Positions 1 to 6,576 are shown, numbered from the stretch's first letter. The stretch is DNA of 7,570 nt from Desulfobacterales bacterium (GCA_030672485.1 DAOVGH010000033.1:1-7570); one strand, 5' to 3'. Notes: generated from the letters alone by a model not told the origin. Made by a program: numbers and translations.

Positions 1-785
1 TTACTGCTTTGATCTTATTGGCTATCTATTTCGCCCTTGATACCTATTATTACAGGAAAGAAGGGGTTAAGCCCCAAATAGATGAAGGAGAAAAAGAGCC
101 ACTCAGGTTAGTTGGTAGCCTTAGTTTTATATTTTTAGCCGGAGTTGTCGGCTCCGTTATACTTAGTGGATTGGTAGATTGGGGAGAGGTAAATACTTTA
201 GGTATACATAGAAGTATTCAAGAATGGGCGAGGGATGGTTTTATTATTCTCATAGGCATCCTTTCGTTGATATCTACCCCCTCTAAGATACGGGAAGATA
301 ATGAGTTTACGTGGTTTCCCATTAAAGAGGTGGCTTATCTCTTTGCCGGGATATTTGTGACCATGACCCCATGTCTCCTTCTCCTTCTGGCAGGGAGCAA
401 AGGCGCTCTTGGTTTTGTCCTTGGGGCCGTAAAAGAACCCTTTCATTATTTCTGGATTACAGGGATCCTTTCAAGTTTCCTGGATAATGCCCCTACCTAT
501 TTAACCTTTTTCACCAGTGCGCTGGGGAAATTTTACCCAGGCACACCTGAGCCCGTAGCTGTTTCCAGGTTAATTTCTGAAAATCCCATATACCTGATGG
601 CTATTTCTGCCGGTGCTGTTTTCTTTGGGGCTAGTACCTATATTGGAAATGCACCTAATTTTATGGTTAGGTCCATTGCAGAAGAGGCGGGTACACCTAT
701 GCCAAGTTTTTTTGGGTATATACTCAAGTATTCAGTTGTTTATCTAATTCCTATCTTTATTATTGTAAACATTATATTCTTTTAG
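1..785 (+). CDS. Na+/H+ antiporter of the ArsB/NhaD (ion transporter) superfamily, C-terminal part, truncated at the window edge
   Basis: This is the C-terminal portion of an integral membrane ion transporter, most likely a Na+/H+ antiporter. The reading frame is open back to base 3, so the true start lies upstream and the TTG at 9 is not a start. Numbering from that TTG, hydrophobic segments lie near residues 1-12, 35-57, 76-90, 106-129, 145-168, 193-213 and 238-258. Family-type motifs are FTWFPIKEVA (100-109), LDNAPTYL (158-165) and YIGNAPNFMV (211-220). The paired 'NAP' motifs in re-entrant or helix-break regions are what I associate with NhaD/CitMHS-type transporters. The protein ends in a hydrophobic helix just before the TAG stop. 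The downstream DsrE-like gene begins 17 nt later and is probably cotranscribed. The substrate is inferred from family resemblance; another anion or dicarboxylate transporter of the same superfamily is possible. Confidence 0.85.
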   Translation, partial: TALILLAIYFALDTYYYRKEGVKPQIDEGEKEPLRLVGSLSFIFLAGVVGSVILSGLVDWGEVNTLGIHRSIQEWARDGFIILIGILSLISTPSKIREDNEFTWFPIKEVAYLFAGIFVTMTPCLLLLLAGSKGALGFVLGAVKEPFHYFWITGILSSFLDNAPTYLTFFTSALGKFYPGTPEPVAVSRLISENPIYLMAISAGAVFFGASTYIGNAPNFMVRSIAEEAGTPMPSFFGYILKYSVVYLIPIFIIVNIIFF

Positions 786-786
786 A

Positions 787-793
787 GGGGGGG
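787..793 (+). promoter_or_regulatory. G-rich ribosome binding site for the DsrE-like gene
   Basis: A run of seven G bases starts two bases after the antiporter stop codon and lies 9 nt before the ATG at 803. It supports that start and translational coupling with the antiporter gene. Confidence 0.6.
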
Positions 794-802
794 ATAAGAA
801 TA

Positions 803-1249
803 ATGGCGGTGGCAGACAATATCCTTATTGTCATAAATACAGGACCTGATAAGAGATATAATCATTTTGAAGCCTATACTGCTGCCTGGGTCGCACGGAA
901 GTTCTATAAGGTGAGAAAGGTAACCATAATGTATGGTCCCCATGGAGTAGGGATGACTAAGAAAGGTACCTTAGCGGAATTTACCATGACACCTGATGTA
1001 AAGGAATTAATTGCCTCCCAGTTTGAGGGCCTAAAGCCAGAAAAGATGCCGGATCATTTGGAACAGCTGGCAAGGTTCGAAAAGGAAAAAATGGAGATCT
1101 CCATAGTCTCATGCGGCACATATCACGTAGTCGAGGGATTTGCAAAGGGGATTGAAGATAAGTCAAATATAGAGGATTTTATTGATCCAATTAATTTGTA
1201 TGAGTCCTGCAAACTCATGCTAGAGGCAGATCAAATCTTGTATTACTAG
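803..1249 (+). CDS. DsrE-like family small cytoplasmic protein
   Basis: This is a 148-residue soluble protein with no signal peptide or membrane segment. The N-terminal strand DNILIVINTGPD (5-16) is followed by a helix rich in Ala/Tyr, then the strand KVTIMYGPHGVGM (39-51). A later strand EISIVSCGTYHV (98-109) carries Cys104, and the tail NLYESCKLMLEADQILYY (131-148) carries Cys136. This alternating strand/helix order and the Cys at the end of the fourth strand fit the DsrE/DsrF/TusD-like fold, in which a cysteine at that place can carry sulfur. Family assignment is by pattern and moderately secure. Sulfur-transfer function is inference, since many DsrE-like proteins in anaerobes have no known role. 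It follows the antiporter gene by 17 nt with a strong ribosome binding site, so the two probably form one transcript. The next spacer, with its repeat element, likely ends the unit. Confidence 0.65.
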   Translation: MAVADNILIVINTGPDKRYNHFEAYTAAWVARKFYKVRKVTIMYGPHGVGMTKKGTLAEFTMTPDVKELIASQFEGLKPEKMPDHLEQLARFEKEKMEISIVSCGTYHVVEGFAKGIEDKSNIEDFIDPINLYESCKLMLEADQILYY

Positions 1250-1262
1250 GAGGAATGGAGTG

Positions 1263-1343
1263 TTGGAGCATTGGAGTAGTGGATAGTAAAAGCGAAAAAA
1301 AATACTTTCTTATTCCTCAAAACGCATCACTCCAATACTCCAA
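1263..1343. repeat. Inverted-repeat element, copy A (TTGGAG-type hairpin)
   Basis: The arms 1263-1281 and 1325-1343 pair over 19 positions with two mismatches (1269/1337 and 1278/1328) and one G-T wobble, around a 43-nt A/T-rich loop. The 5' arm is itself built of 8-bp units (GTTGGAGC, ATTGGAGT, AGTGGATA). The loop and the 3' arm resemble 7523-7570, so this is a dispersed element with two copies in the window. It could fold as a long RNA hairpin, but it lacks a T-tract and is not a standard terminator. A small GGGC-AAA-GCCC hairpin follows at 1347-1357. Confidence 0.85.
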
Positions 1344-1373
1344 TTTGGGCAAAGCCCCTAAATTATGACCGTA

Positions 1374-1379
1374 AAAGGA
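1374..1379 (+). promoter_or_regulatory. Ribosome binding site for the Rossmann-PAS kinase
   Basis: AAAGGA lies 5 nt before the ATG at 1385 and supports that start over internal alternatives. Confidence 0.6.
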
Positions 1380-1384
1380 ATACC

Positions 1385-3478
1385 ATGAGAGAAATCTTAC
1401 AACATTCTAACATTGCTATTGTCGGTGGAGGTAGGGTCTGTAAGGCTATCCTTGAGATTGTGTTGGGAGAGAATACTATTGGTCCGAAACTGAACTTCCT
1501 GGGTGTAGCCGATATTGATGATAAGGCTGAGGGCTTGATATATGCCAGAGAGAAAGGGGTATTCACTACCTTGGATTACAAGGATCTTTATGAGATCAAA
1601 GGGCTGAATTTGATTATCGAGCTGACCGGAGACAATACGGTTCTGGAGGAGCTAAAGGAAACCAAACCAGCAAGAGTACGATTGATAGATCACTTCGAGG
1701 CCATGTCAGTCTGGGATTTTCTTCAGATAGAAGAAGAAAGGGTAAGGATCAAGAGGGAGTTAAGGAAACACGTAAGCGAGCCAAAGAAGATCGAGAAGGA
1801 GTTTGAGCTCTTTTCCCAGCAGCTTACAAGAATTGTGGAAGAAAGGACCAGACATTTGCAGTCCGTGGAGAGGGAGCTTGTTGAGAGGGAGAGGACCCTA
1901 TCACAGATAATCCAGGGAAATACGATACCAACCTTTGTCATAAACAAAGACCATGTTGTCACTCATTGGAACAAGGCATGCGAAAAGCTGACCGGCTATG
2001 AGGCCGAGGAGATAGTTGGGACGAATAAACAATGGCTACCCTTCAGGCCAGAAAAAAGGCCGGTCATGGCTGATGTTATCGTAGATAAAATGGAGGAGAA
2101 TGAGATCAAGAGGTATTACGGTGATAGGTGGAGGAAATCAGCCCTCATTGAAGGTGCTTATGAGGCAGAGGATTTTTTTCCAAATATAGGGCAAAGGGGT
2201 AGATGGCTTTTCTTTACCGCCGCACCCATAAAGGGGGCTGACGGAAAGACCGTGGGCTCAATTGAAACCCTTTGGGATACAACGGAGCGCAAGGAGGCGC
2301 AAGAGGCCTTACAGAGAGCGCATGAGGAGCTTGAAACAACAGTAGAAGAGAGGACAGCTGAACTCAGGAAGGTTAATGAGGAGTTAAGAAGGTCGGAGGA
2401 GAAATACAAGACCCTGTTTGATAGCGCTCCGAACCCTATTTTTATCATGGACGGGAGAACCTTTCAGATCATAGATGTCAATGCAACGGCCCTGGATTGT
2501 TATCAGCAATCAAAAGAGGAGTTGCTGAAAATGACATTCTTGGATCTGTTATTTGAACAGGACAGAGACCTTGAGGAAGGTTTGAAGAGACTCACTGACC
2601 ATCAATGCGGTTTTTATCCTAGGAGGAGACACTTGAGAAAAGAAGGACAGCCCTTCTATGTAAATATCGTGGCATGTCACGCAAGGCACATGGGCATGGA
2701 TTGTCTGATAGCAACTACAACCGATATTAATGAAAGTGTGGAAAAGGAGGCCCAATTAATACAGGCCAGTAAGCTTGCTACCCTGGGGACCTTGGCATCA
2801 GGTATGGCACATGAAATAACACAGCCCTTGAATGTGATTCAGGTTGCAAGTGATTTCTTCTTGAAGAAGATCAAAAAGGGTGAAGAGGTCTCCAATGATG
2901 AGTTGAGAACCATGGCCGAAGAGATAGGTAGCCAATTGGACAGGGCCTCAAAGGTAATTAAGCATATGAGAGACTTTGCCAGGCAATCTGACATCACGAG
3001 GACCAGGCTACAGATAAACGAACCCATTGAGGACGTATTTAAGGTTATGGGCCAGCAATTAAGGGTACATCAGATAGAGATTGAACTCGATCTTGATCCC
3101 CATTTACCTTATATTATGGCAGACCACAACAGGCTGGAGCAGGTCTTTATCAATTTAGTGACCAATGCCATGTACGCCATGGATGATAAGGGTCTGAGAT
3201 GGGGAGACAAGAAGTGGCAGAGATTGCTCAAGATAAGATCATTCCTTGCCGATGGTCAGGTTGTGGTGACGGTATCTGATACCGGCAAAGGGATTCCAAA
3301 GGAGACAATCGATAGGATATTTGAGCCTTTTTTTACCACCAGAAAGGCAGGCCAGGGCACGGGATTAGGGATGAGTATCAGTTACCGAATTATCAGTGAT
3401 TATGGTGGAACAATAGAGGTGGAAAGTGAGGTAGATAAAGGTACTACCTTCACATTGAGATTTCCTGGTGTGGAATGA
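1385..3478 (+). CDS. Soluble sensor histidine kinase: Rossmann-like domain, two PAS domains, HisKA, HATPase
   Basis: A 697-residue cytoplasmic histidine kinase with no membrane segment. Residues 8-110 look like a Rossmann nucleotide-binding fold: strand IAIVGGGRVCKA (10-21), acidic end of the second strand in VADIDD (41-46), and LIIELTGD (76-83). A charged coiled coil runs about 112-175. The first PAS (172-302) has the NKQWLPF and FFTAAP signatures (214-220, 276-281); a second coiled coil (303-337) leads to another PAS (338-450). The HisKA box has His476 in the motif AHEITQP. The ATPase domain shows N590/N594 in the N box, DTGKG at 632-636, FEPFF at 646-650 and GTGLG at 658-662, so kinase activity should be intact. 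It presumably senses a soluble cofactor or redox state and passes phosphate to the receivers encoded downstream. What the Rossmann domain binds is unknown; the P-loop-like GGGRVC is only an approximate match to GxGxxG. Confidence 0.93.
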   Translation: MREILQHSNIAIVGGGRVCKAILEIVLGENTIGPKLNFLGVADIDDKAEGLIYAREKGVFTTLDYKDLYEIKGLNLIIELTGDNTVLEELKETKPARVRLIDHFEAMSVWDFLQIEEERVRIKRELRKHVSEPKKIEKEFELFSQQLTRIVEERTRHLQSVERELVERERTLSQIIQGNTIPTFVINKDHVVTHWNKACEKLTGYEAEEIVGTNKQWLPFRPEKRPVMADVIVDKMEENEIKRYYGDRWRKSALIEGAYEAEDFFPNIGQRGRWLFFTAAPIKGADGKTVGSIETLWDTTERKEAQEALQRAHEELETTVEERTAELRKVNEELRRSEEKYKTLFDSAPNPIFIMDGRTFQIIDVNATALDCYQQSKEELLKMTFLDLLFEQDRDLEEGLKRLTDHQCGFYPRRRHLRKEGQPFYVNIVACHARHMGMDCLIATTTDINESVEKEAQLIQASKLATLGTLASGMAHEITQPLNVIQVASDFFLKKIKKGEEVSNDELRTMAEEIGSQLDRASKVIKHMRDFARQSDITRTRLQINEPIEDVFKVMGQQLRVHQIEIELDLDPHLPYIMADHNRLEQVFINLVTNAMYAMDDKGLRWGDKKWQRLLKIRSFLADGQVVVTVSDTGKGIPKETIDRIFEPFFTTRKAGQGTGLGMSISYRIISDYGGTIEVESEVDKGTTFTLRFPGVE

Positions 3479-3488
3479 TAGGGTTTGG

Positions 3489-3548
3489 TGGGATTTGTGC
3501 TGCGATATGCAATATGCGATTTGTGTTCCACATCCCACATCTCATACC
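3489..3548. repeat. Composite hairpin built of heptamer repeats
   Basis: TGGGATTTGTG at 3489-3499 can pair with CACATCCCA at 3529-3537 with a two-base bulge. The loop holds three tandem heptamers GCGATAT, GCAATAT, GCGATTT (3502-3522). The 3' arm is also heptameric: CCACATC, CCACATC, TCATACC (3528-3548). It lies between the two kinase genes. It looks like a non-coding intergenic repeat; function unknown. Confidence 0.65.
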
Positions 3549-3588
3549 CCAGAACCTGAAACCCGTTATTCTCTGTTTTTTTATATTA

Positions 3589-3631
3589 ACTTTAGGCACT
3601 TTTAACTTTAAGTACTTTAGGCACTTAGATA
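3589..3631. repeat. ACTTTAGGC tandem array abutting a start codon
   Basis: Successive units are ACTTTAGGC (3589), ACTTTTA (3598), ACTTTAAGT (3605), ACTTTAGGC (3614) and ACTTAGATA (3623), after which the ATG of the next gene begins at 3632. A perfect 13-base direct repeat occurs at 3589-3601 and 3614-3626. The array occupies the position where a ribosome binding site should lie; only a weak TTAGG (3617-3621, 10 nt before ATG) is available. Confidence 0.8.
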
Positions 3632-5164
3632 ATGTCCAAGCTTTTGATTATAGACGATGAAGAGGGGATCAGGAAGGTCCTGAGCATTTCTCTTGCAAAC
3701 GATGGATATGATGTATCAGTAGCAGCAGGAGGCGAGGAGGGCATTGAGATCTTCAAGAAGGAATCACCATCTATAATATTAACAGACATAAAGATGCCGG
3801 GCATGGATGGGGTTGAGGCCTTGAAGCAGATCAAGAAACTAAACCCCGATGCAGAGGTAATAATGATAACCGGGCATGGGGATATGGATTCAGCTATAGA
3901 GGCCCTTAAACTCGATGCCTCGGATTTCCTGAACAAGCCCATAAAGGATGAGGCACTTTCAGTTGCCCTGAAGAGGGCAGAGGAAAGGATAACAATGAAG
4001 AAGAAACTGGAGGCATACACGTATGACCTCGAGAATATGGTTAGAATGGCCACAGAGGAGGTAAAGAGGAGATCTGATTTTCAGAATAAACTCATCACAT
4101 CTTCAAATGACGCTGTTATTGCAGCAGATGAGAAAGGCGATATCATTATCTATAACGGAGGTGCAGAAAGGATATTTGGATACCCCAGGGTTGAAATCAT
4201 AAGAAAAATGAACATTGACAAGCTCTATCCACCGGCAATAGTTGCAGAATTCAGGTCAGGACTGAAAAGGAGAGGTGATGCAGACCTATCAAAGTGGAAG
4301 GAGGTTGCTATTGTCGCCAAGGACGGAGGGGTTGTTCCCGCAAGATTTTCAGGATCCATCCTCTATGGGGAGGATGAGGTGATAGGTAGTGTTGGTTTCT
4401 TTCAGGACCTAAGAGAGATAAAGAGGTTGCAGGAGGAATTGATCAAATCTGAGAGATTGACGGCCACAGGCCAGACTGTGGCAGGACTGGCACATTATAT
4501 CAAGAACATACTAAATGGACTTAAGGGGGGCACGTATGTCTTAAATGTCGCGCTTGGCAAGAATGATAGAGGTAAGATAAGAAGCGGCTGGACGATGATA
4601 GAGAGGAATGTGGGGAGGATATCCGATCTGGTTCTTAACCTGCTTGCCTATTCAAAAGAGCGAAAACCTGAACCCGAGGATTGCTTTCCTAATGAGATAG
4701 TGGAAGACGTTTGCGCCCTTATGGAATTAAAGGCAAGGGAGAATAATATTGAGATAGAGAGGGATCTTGACCCCTTAATAGGCGAGGTATTTATAGATCC
4801 AAAGGCCATACACAGGTCCCTCTTGAACCTGGTTTCCAATGCCATTGATGCCTGCATATTTGATCCCACAGCAAATAAACACTGGCGGGTAAAGATATCT
4901 ACGGCGGTCGAGGAGAATCATCTGATCAGATTCGAGGTAACCGATAACGGAATAGGTATGGATAAAGAGACAAAGGGAAGAATCTTCTCCGCTCCTTTTA
5001 GCACAAAGGGAGAAAGGGGGTCTGGATTGGGACTATTGGTCACTGAAAAGATAATTAGAGAGATCGAAGGGGAAATAAGCGTGGAGTCTGAGCCTGGGAA
5101 GGGGACCACCTTCATCATTTGCTTACCGTATCAAGAGGCGCTAAAAAATGTAAAAGGTCTATAG
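3632..5164 (+). CDS. Hybrid sensor histidine kinase with N-terminal receiver: REC-PAS-HisKA-HATPase
   Basis: A 510-residue soluble protein. The receiver domain (1-120) has the acidic pair D8/D9, phosphoacceptor Asp52 in TDIKMPGMDG, Thr80 and Lys102 in the KP motif, so it should be phosphorylatable. A coiled coil (115-150) leads to a PAS domain (151-265, with IIIYNGGAERIFGY at 171-184). The dimerisation/phosphoacceptor box has His288 in AGLAHYIKN. The ATPase domain has N399/N403 (N box), DNGIG at 438-442 and GSGLG at 463-467. All catalytic motifs are present. A receiver in front of the kinase suggests control of its own kinase activity by an upstream kinase, plausibly the preceding gene, making a relay step. 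There is no DNA-binding output. It starts 153 nt after the previous gene, right against a repeat array, with only a weak ribosome binding site. The MSKLLIIDDEE start matches normal receiver N termini, so the start is secure. Confidence 0.94.
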   Translation: MSKLLIIDDEEGIRKVLSISLANDGYDVSVAAGGEEGIEIFKKESPSIILTDIKMPGMDGVEALKQIKKLNPDAEVIMITGHGDMDSAIEALKLDASDFLNKPIKDEALSVALKRAEERITMKKKLEAYTYDLENMVRMATEEVKRRSDFQNKLITSSNDAVIAADEKGDIIIYNGGAERIFGYPRVEIIRKMNIDKLYPPAIVAEFRSGLKRRGDADLSKWKEVAIVAKDGGVVPARFSGSILYGEDEVIGSVGFFQDLREIKRLQEELIKSERLTATGQTVAGLAHYIKNILNGLKGGTYVLNVALGKNDRGKIRSGWTMIERNVGRISDLVLNLLAYSKERKPEPEDCFPNEIVEDVCALMELKARENNIEIERDLDPLIGEVFIDPKAIHRSLLNLVSNAIDACIFDPTANKHWRVKISTAVEENHLIRFEVTDNGIGMDKETKGRIFSAPFSTKGERGSGLGLLVTEKIIREIEGEISVESEPGKGTTFIICLPYQEALKNVKGL

Positions 5165-5184
5165 GACTTTGATTGATTTTTGGC

Positions 5185-5194
5185 AAAAGGAGGA
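5185..5194 (+). promoter_or_regulatory. Strong ribosome binding site deciding the start of the single-receiver gene
   Basis: AAAAGGAGGA lies 6 nt before the ATG at 5201. It rules out the in-frame TTG at 5180, which would place this site inside the coding region. Confidence 0.85.
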
Positions 5195-5200
5195 TTGACC

Positions 5201-5593
5201 ATGTCCAAAAAGGTACTCAATGTTGAGGATGATGTTGATATAACAACATTTGTCTCCACCGTGGTGGAGGAAAATGGATATATCCCGATTGTGGCGAAGG
5301 ATGGGGAAGAGGGGATGAGAAAAGTACGAGAGGAGAGGCCGGATCTGATTATCCTGGATATACTGATGCCAAGAGAGAGTGGAATCAAGATGTATCATGA
5401 GCTAAAGATGGATCCATCCTTGAAAGATATTCCGGTTGTTATGCTCTCGGCAGTCTCTAAGAGGACGTTTCTCAGGTCTCAGGCCGCCTTGACCGAGTTT
5501 GGTGATGAAACCGTACCCGAACCTCAGGAATACCTTGAGAAACCGGTAGAGCCAGGGGATTTGGCTGAAATCGTAAAGAAGATTTTAGGCTGA
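5201..5593 (+). CDS. Single-domain response regulator (stand-alone receiver)
   Basis: A 130-residue protein that is a receiver domain and nothing else. It has the acidic pair D10/D11 (in NVEDDVD), phosphoacceptor Asp53 in ILDILMP, Ser83 in place of the usual Thr/Ser switch residue, and Lys114 in EKPVEP. The stretch between Ser83 and Lys114 (30 residues, containing VSKRTFLRSQAALTEFGDE and PEPQEY) is longer than in CheY-type receivers, where I recall about 20. This may form a partner-specific surface. With no output domain it probably acts as a CheY/Spo0F-like shuttle or by protein contact. It begins 36 nt after the hybrid kinase gene and is probably cotranscribed, so the two kinases are the likely phosphate donors. 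The start at 5201 is chosen for its strong ribosome binding site and the usual MSKKVLNVEDD beginning. Confidence 0.92.
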   Translation: MSKKVLNVEDDVDITTFVSTVVEENGYIPIVAKDGEEGMRKVREERPDLIILDILMPRESGIKMYHELKMDPSLKDIPVVMLSAVSKRTFLRSQAALTEFGDETVPEPQEYLEKPVEPGDLAEIVKKILG

Positions 5594-5603
5594 CCCAGGT
5601 CAA

Positions 5604-5616
5604 GAGGAGGCCGGAG
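5604..5616 (+). promoter_or_regulatory. Ribosome binding site region for the first universal stress gene
   Basis: GAGGAGG (5604-5610) and a second GGAG (5613-5616) precede the ATG at 5622; the second has the better spacing of 5 nt. The signal is strong and shows the upstream half of the broken gene is still set up for translation. Confidence 0.6.
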
Positions 5617-5621
5617 ATACG

Positions 5622-5843
5622 ATGAAAATCACCAAGATGCTTTTTGTTTCTGAGTTTGAGAAGTTGTGGTTCGATGCCTTACAATCATTGATGGGGCTTA
5701 GAAAGGCAGGGTTAAATCATGTGGTATTTCTCCATGTAATAGATAGGGATAAGGTAGCCATGAGGAGGGGTACTGGTTATCTCAAGCAGGAAGAGCGGAA
5801 GCTACGGGAGATAGCCGATATTCGGTTTATTGATTGGTCGTAA
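5622..5843 (+). CDS. N-terminal fragment of universal stress protein (domain 1, first half)
   Basis: The 73-residue fragment starts with strand ITKMLFVSEF (3-12), continues with a helix (14-29), strand HVVFLHVIDRD (33-43) and a charged helix, then stops at TAA 5841. These are beta1-alpha1-beta2-alpha2 of a UspA fold. The remaining strands and the G-x(n)-GS nucleotide-binding loop of the domain are encoded after the stop, so the fragment alone is unlikely to fold as a stable UspA protein. It has a good ribosome binding site and probably belongs to the same transcript as the receiver gene. It could be a translated remnant, or the stop could be a sequencing error. Confidence 0.6.
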   Translation: MKITKMLFVSEFEKLWFDALQSLMGLRKAGLNHVVFLHVIDRDKVAMRRGTGYLKQEERKLREIADIRFIDWS

Positions 5844-5861
5844 ACCCTATTTGAGGAAGGG

Positions 5862-6500
5862 ATGGAGGTTGGGGCCCATATAGCCATTGGTAATACGGTG
5901 CCAAAAATTCTGTCTGTCGCCGAATATGAGGGAGTAGACCTCATCGTGACTGCTCGACGCAGGAGGGGTAAACTTGAGGAACTCTATGCCGGTTCAGAGA
6001 CATCAGACCTTCTGAGAAGAACTGTAAGGCCGGTATTGATATATAATTATTTGTCACAGTCCGGAAAGGTTGGTGAGAACCCATTTGAGCGAATTCTTTT
6101 GGCACTCGATTGGTCTCTATCATCGGAAAGGGTCCTTGACTATGCACTCGCTTTGGAAGGCGCGGCGAAGAGGGTGGAGATTATTCACGTGCTCAGCGAA
6201 AAGGAAATTGCCGGACTATCCAAGATGGAGGCCCATAAGCTGGAGAGGGAGAGCAAGAAGAGGTTGGACGATGTAAGTGACATGTTAGCTAGAGAGGGGA
6301 TTGATGTAAGACCGCATCTCTATATCGGAAATATTGAACAGCAGATTGAAAAGGGGGCATCGGAGCACAGGGCCACCATGGTTGTGCTGGGGACGAAAAG
6401 GAGAAGTATCTGGAAGGAGAAGTGGTCGGGTAGCGTGTCCCATGCCCTGGCAAATAAGTCGGAACTACCTGTCCTCGTTATACCTGCTGAGATTAAATAA
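5862..6500 (+). CDS. C-terminal fragment of tandem universal stress protein (rest of domain 1 plus full domain 2)
   Basis: From the ATG at 5862 this gives 212 residues. Residues 1-62 are beta3 to beta5 of domain 1, with VDLIVTARRRRGK at 25-37 and AGS at 43-45. Domain 2 spans about 72-208: strand FERILLALDWSLSSERVLDYA (75-95), EIIHVLSE (106-113), and VVLGTKRRSIWKEKWSGS (174-191), which follows the UspA G-x2-G-x9-G-S/T pattern except that the second Gly is Arg180. Nucleotide binding by domain 2 is therefore plausible but not certain. A GAGG (5853-5856) lies 5 nt before the ATG, so reinitiation 18 nt after the TAA is possible and could make a separate product. Otherwise it is the second half of a broken gene. 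Confidence 0.65.
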   Translation: MEVGAHIAIGNTVPKILSVAEYEGVDLIVTARRRRGKLEELYAGSETSDLLRRTVRPVLIYNYLSQSGKVGENPFERILLALDWSLSSERVLDYALALEGAAKRVEIIHVLSEKEIAGLSKMEAHKLERESKKRLDDVSDMLAREGIDVRPHLYIGNIEQQIEKGASEHRATMVVLGTKRRSIWKEKWSGSVSHALANKSELPVLVIPAEIK

Positions 6501-6515
6501 TAAGGTAGTGCTCGT

Positions 6516-6576
6516 AGTCAGTTGTCAGTAGTGCGTTTTATTTCTAAGCACTTAGCATCGCAACAAACAACTGGCA
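6516..6576. repeat. GTCAGTT-type heptamer hairpin between the universal stress genes
   Basis: Heptamers GTCAGTT, GTCAGTA, GTGCGTT run from 6517 to 6537. GTCAGTTGT (6517-6525) can pair with ACAACTGGC (6567-6575) over 9 bp including one wobble. A perfect nested dyad CTAAG-CA-CTTAG sits at 6544-6555. It fills most of the 109-nt spacer. No T-tract follows, so it is not a typical terminator. Confidence 0.6.

Larger units (their letters stand above)
5622..6500 (+). pseudogene. Tandem universal stress protein gene interrupted by an in-frame TAA
   Basis: Read through the TAA at 5841-5843, this is one continuous frame of 292 codons that would encode two UspA domains (about 1-142 and 152-288). The two halves are in the same frame, so the break is a single stop codon and not a frameshift. 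The sequence around it reads RFIDWS-stop-TLFEEGMEVG. From memory, related proteins have an acidic residue at this place (DWAENLFEEG-like), so one G-to-T change of GAA or GAG to a stop would explain it; that comparison needs an alignment. The stop falls in the second helix of domain 1, before the nucleotide-binding loop. The rest of the frame is well preserved, which argues for a recent mutation, a sequencing error, or expression as two pieces. It lies 28 nt after the receiver gene. Confidence 0.75.

Noticed and set aside
1347..1357. GGGC-AAA-GCCC hairpin as a terminator after the DsrE-like gene
   Set aside because: Only four base pairs and followed by CTAAATT, not a T-tract.
1250..1384. CRISPR array or transposon terminal repeats in the spacer
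   Set aside because: Repeat units are adjacent with no unique spacers, and there is no transposase, Cas gene or clear target-site duplication; the short tandem and inverted repeats are better described as an intergenic element.
3582..3604. Promoter upstream of the hybrid kinase (TATATT as -10; GGCAC as a sigma-54 -24 element)
   Set aside because: No acceptable -35 at the right spacing, and no GC dinucleotide at the -12 position after GGCAC; the matches fall in repeat sequence.
3475..3660. Possible 61-residue gene overlapping the end of the first kinase (ATGA overlap)
   Set aside because: Its frame runs through the repeat hairpin and nonamer array and into the hybrid kinase gene in another frame; the product is low in recognisable features and the overlap is coincidental.
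5180..5200. TTG start extending the single-receiver protein by seven residues
   Set aside because: The extension would translate the strong ribosome binding site at 5185-5194; ATG 5201 has ideal spacing.
6070..6531. Alternative-frame reading frames within the universal stress gene
   Set aside because: They overlap a frame with clear UspA motifs and have compositions typical of out-of-frame shadows.
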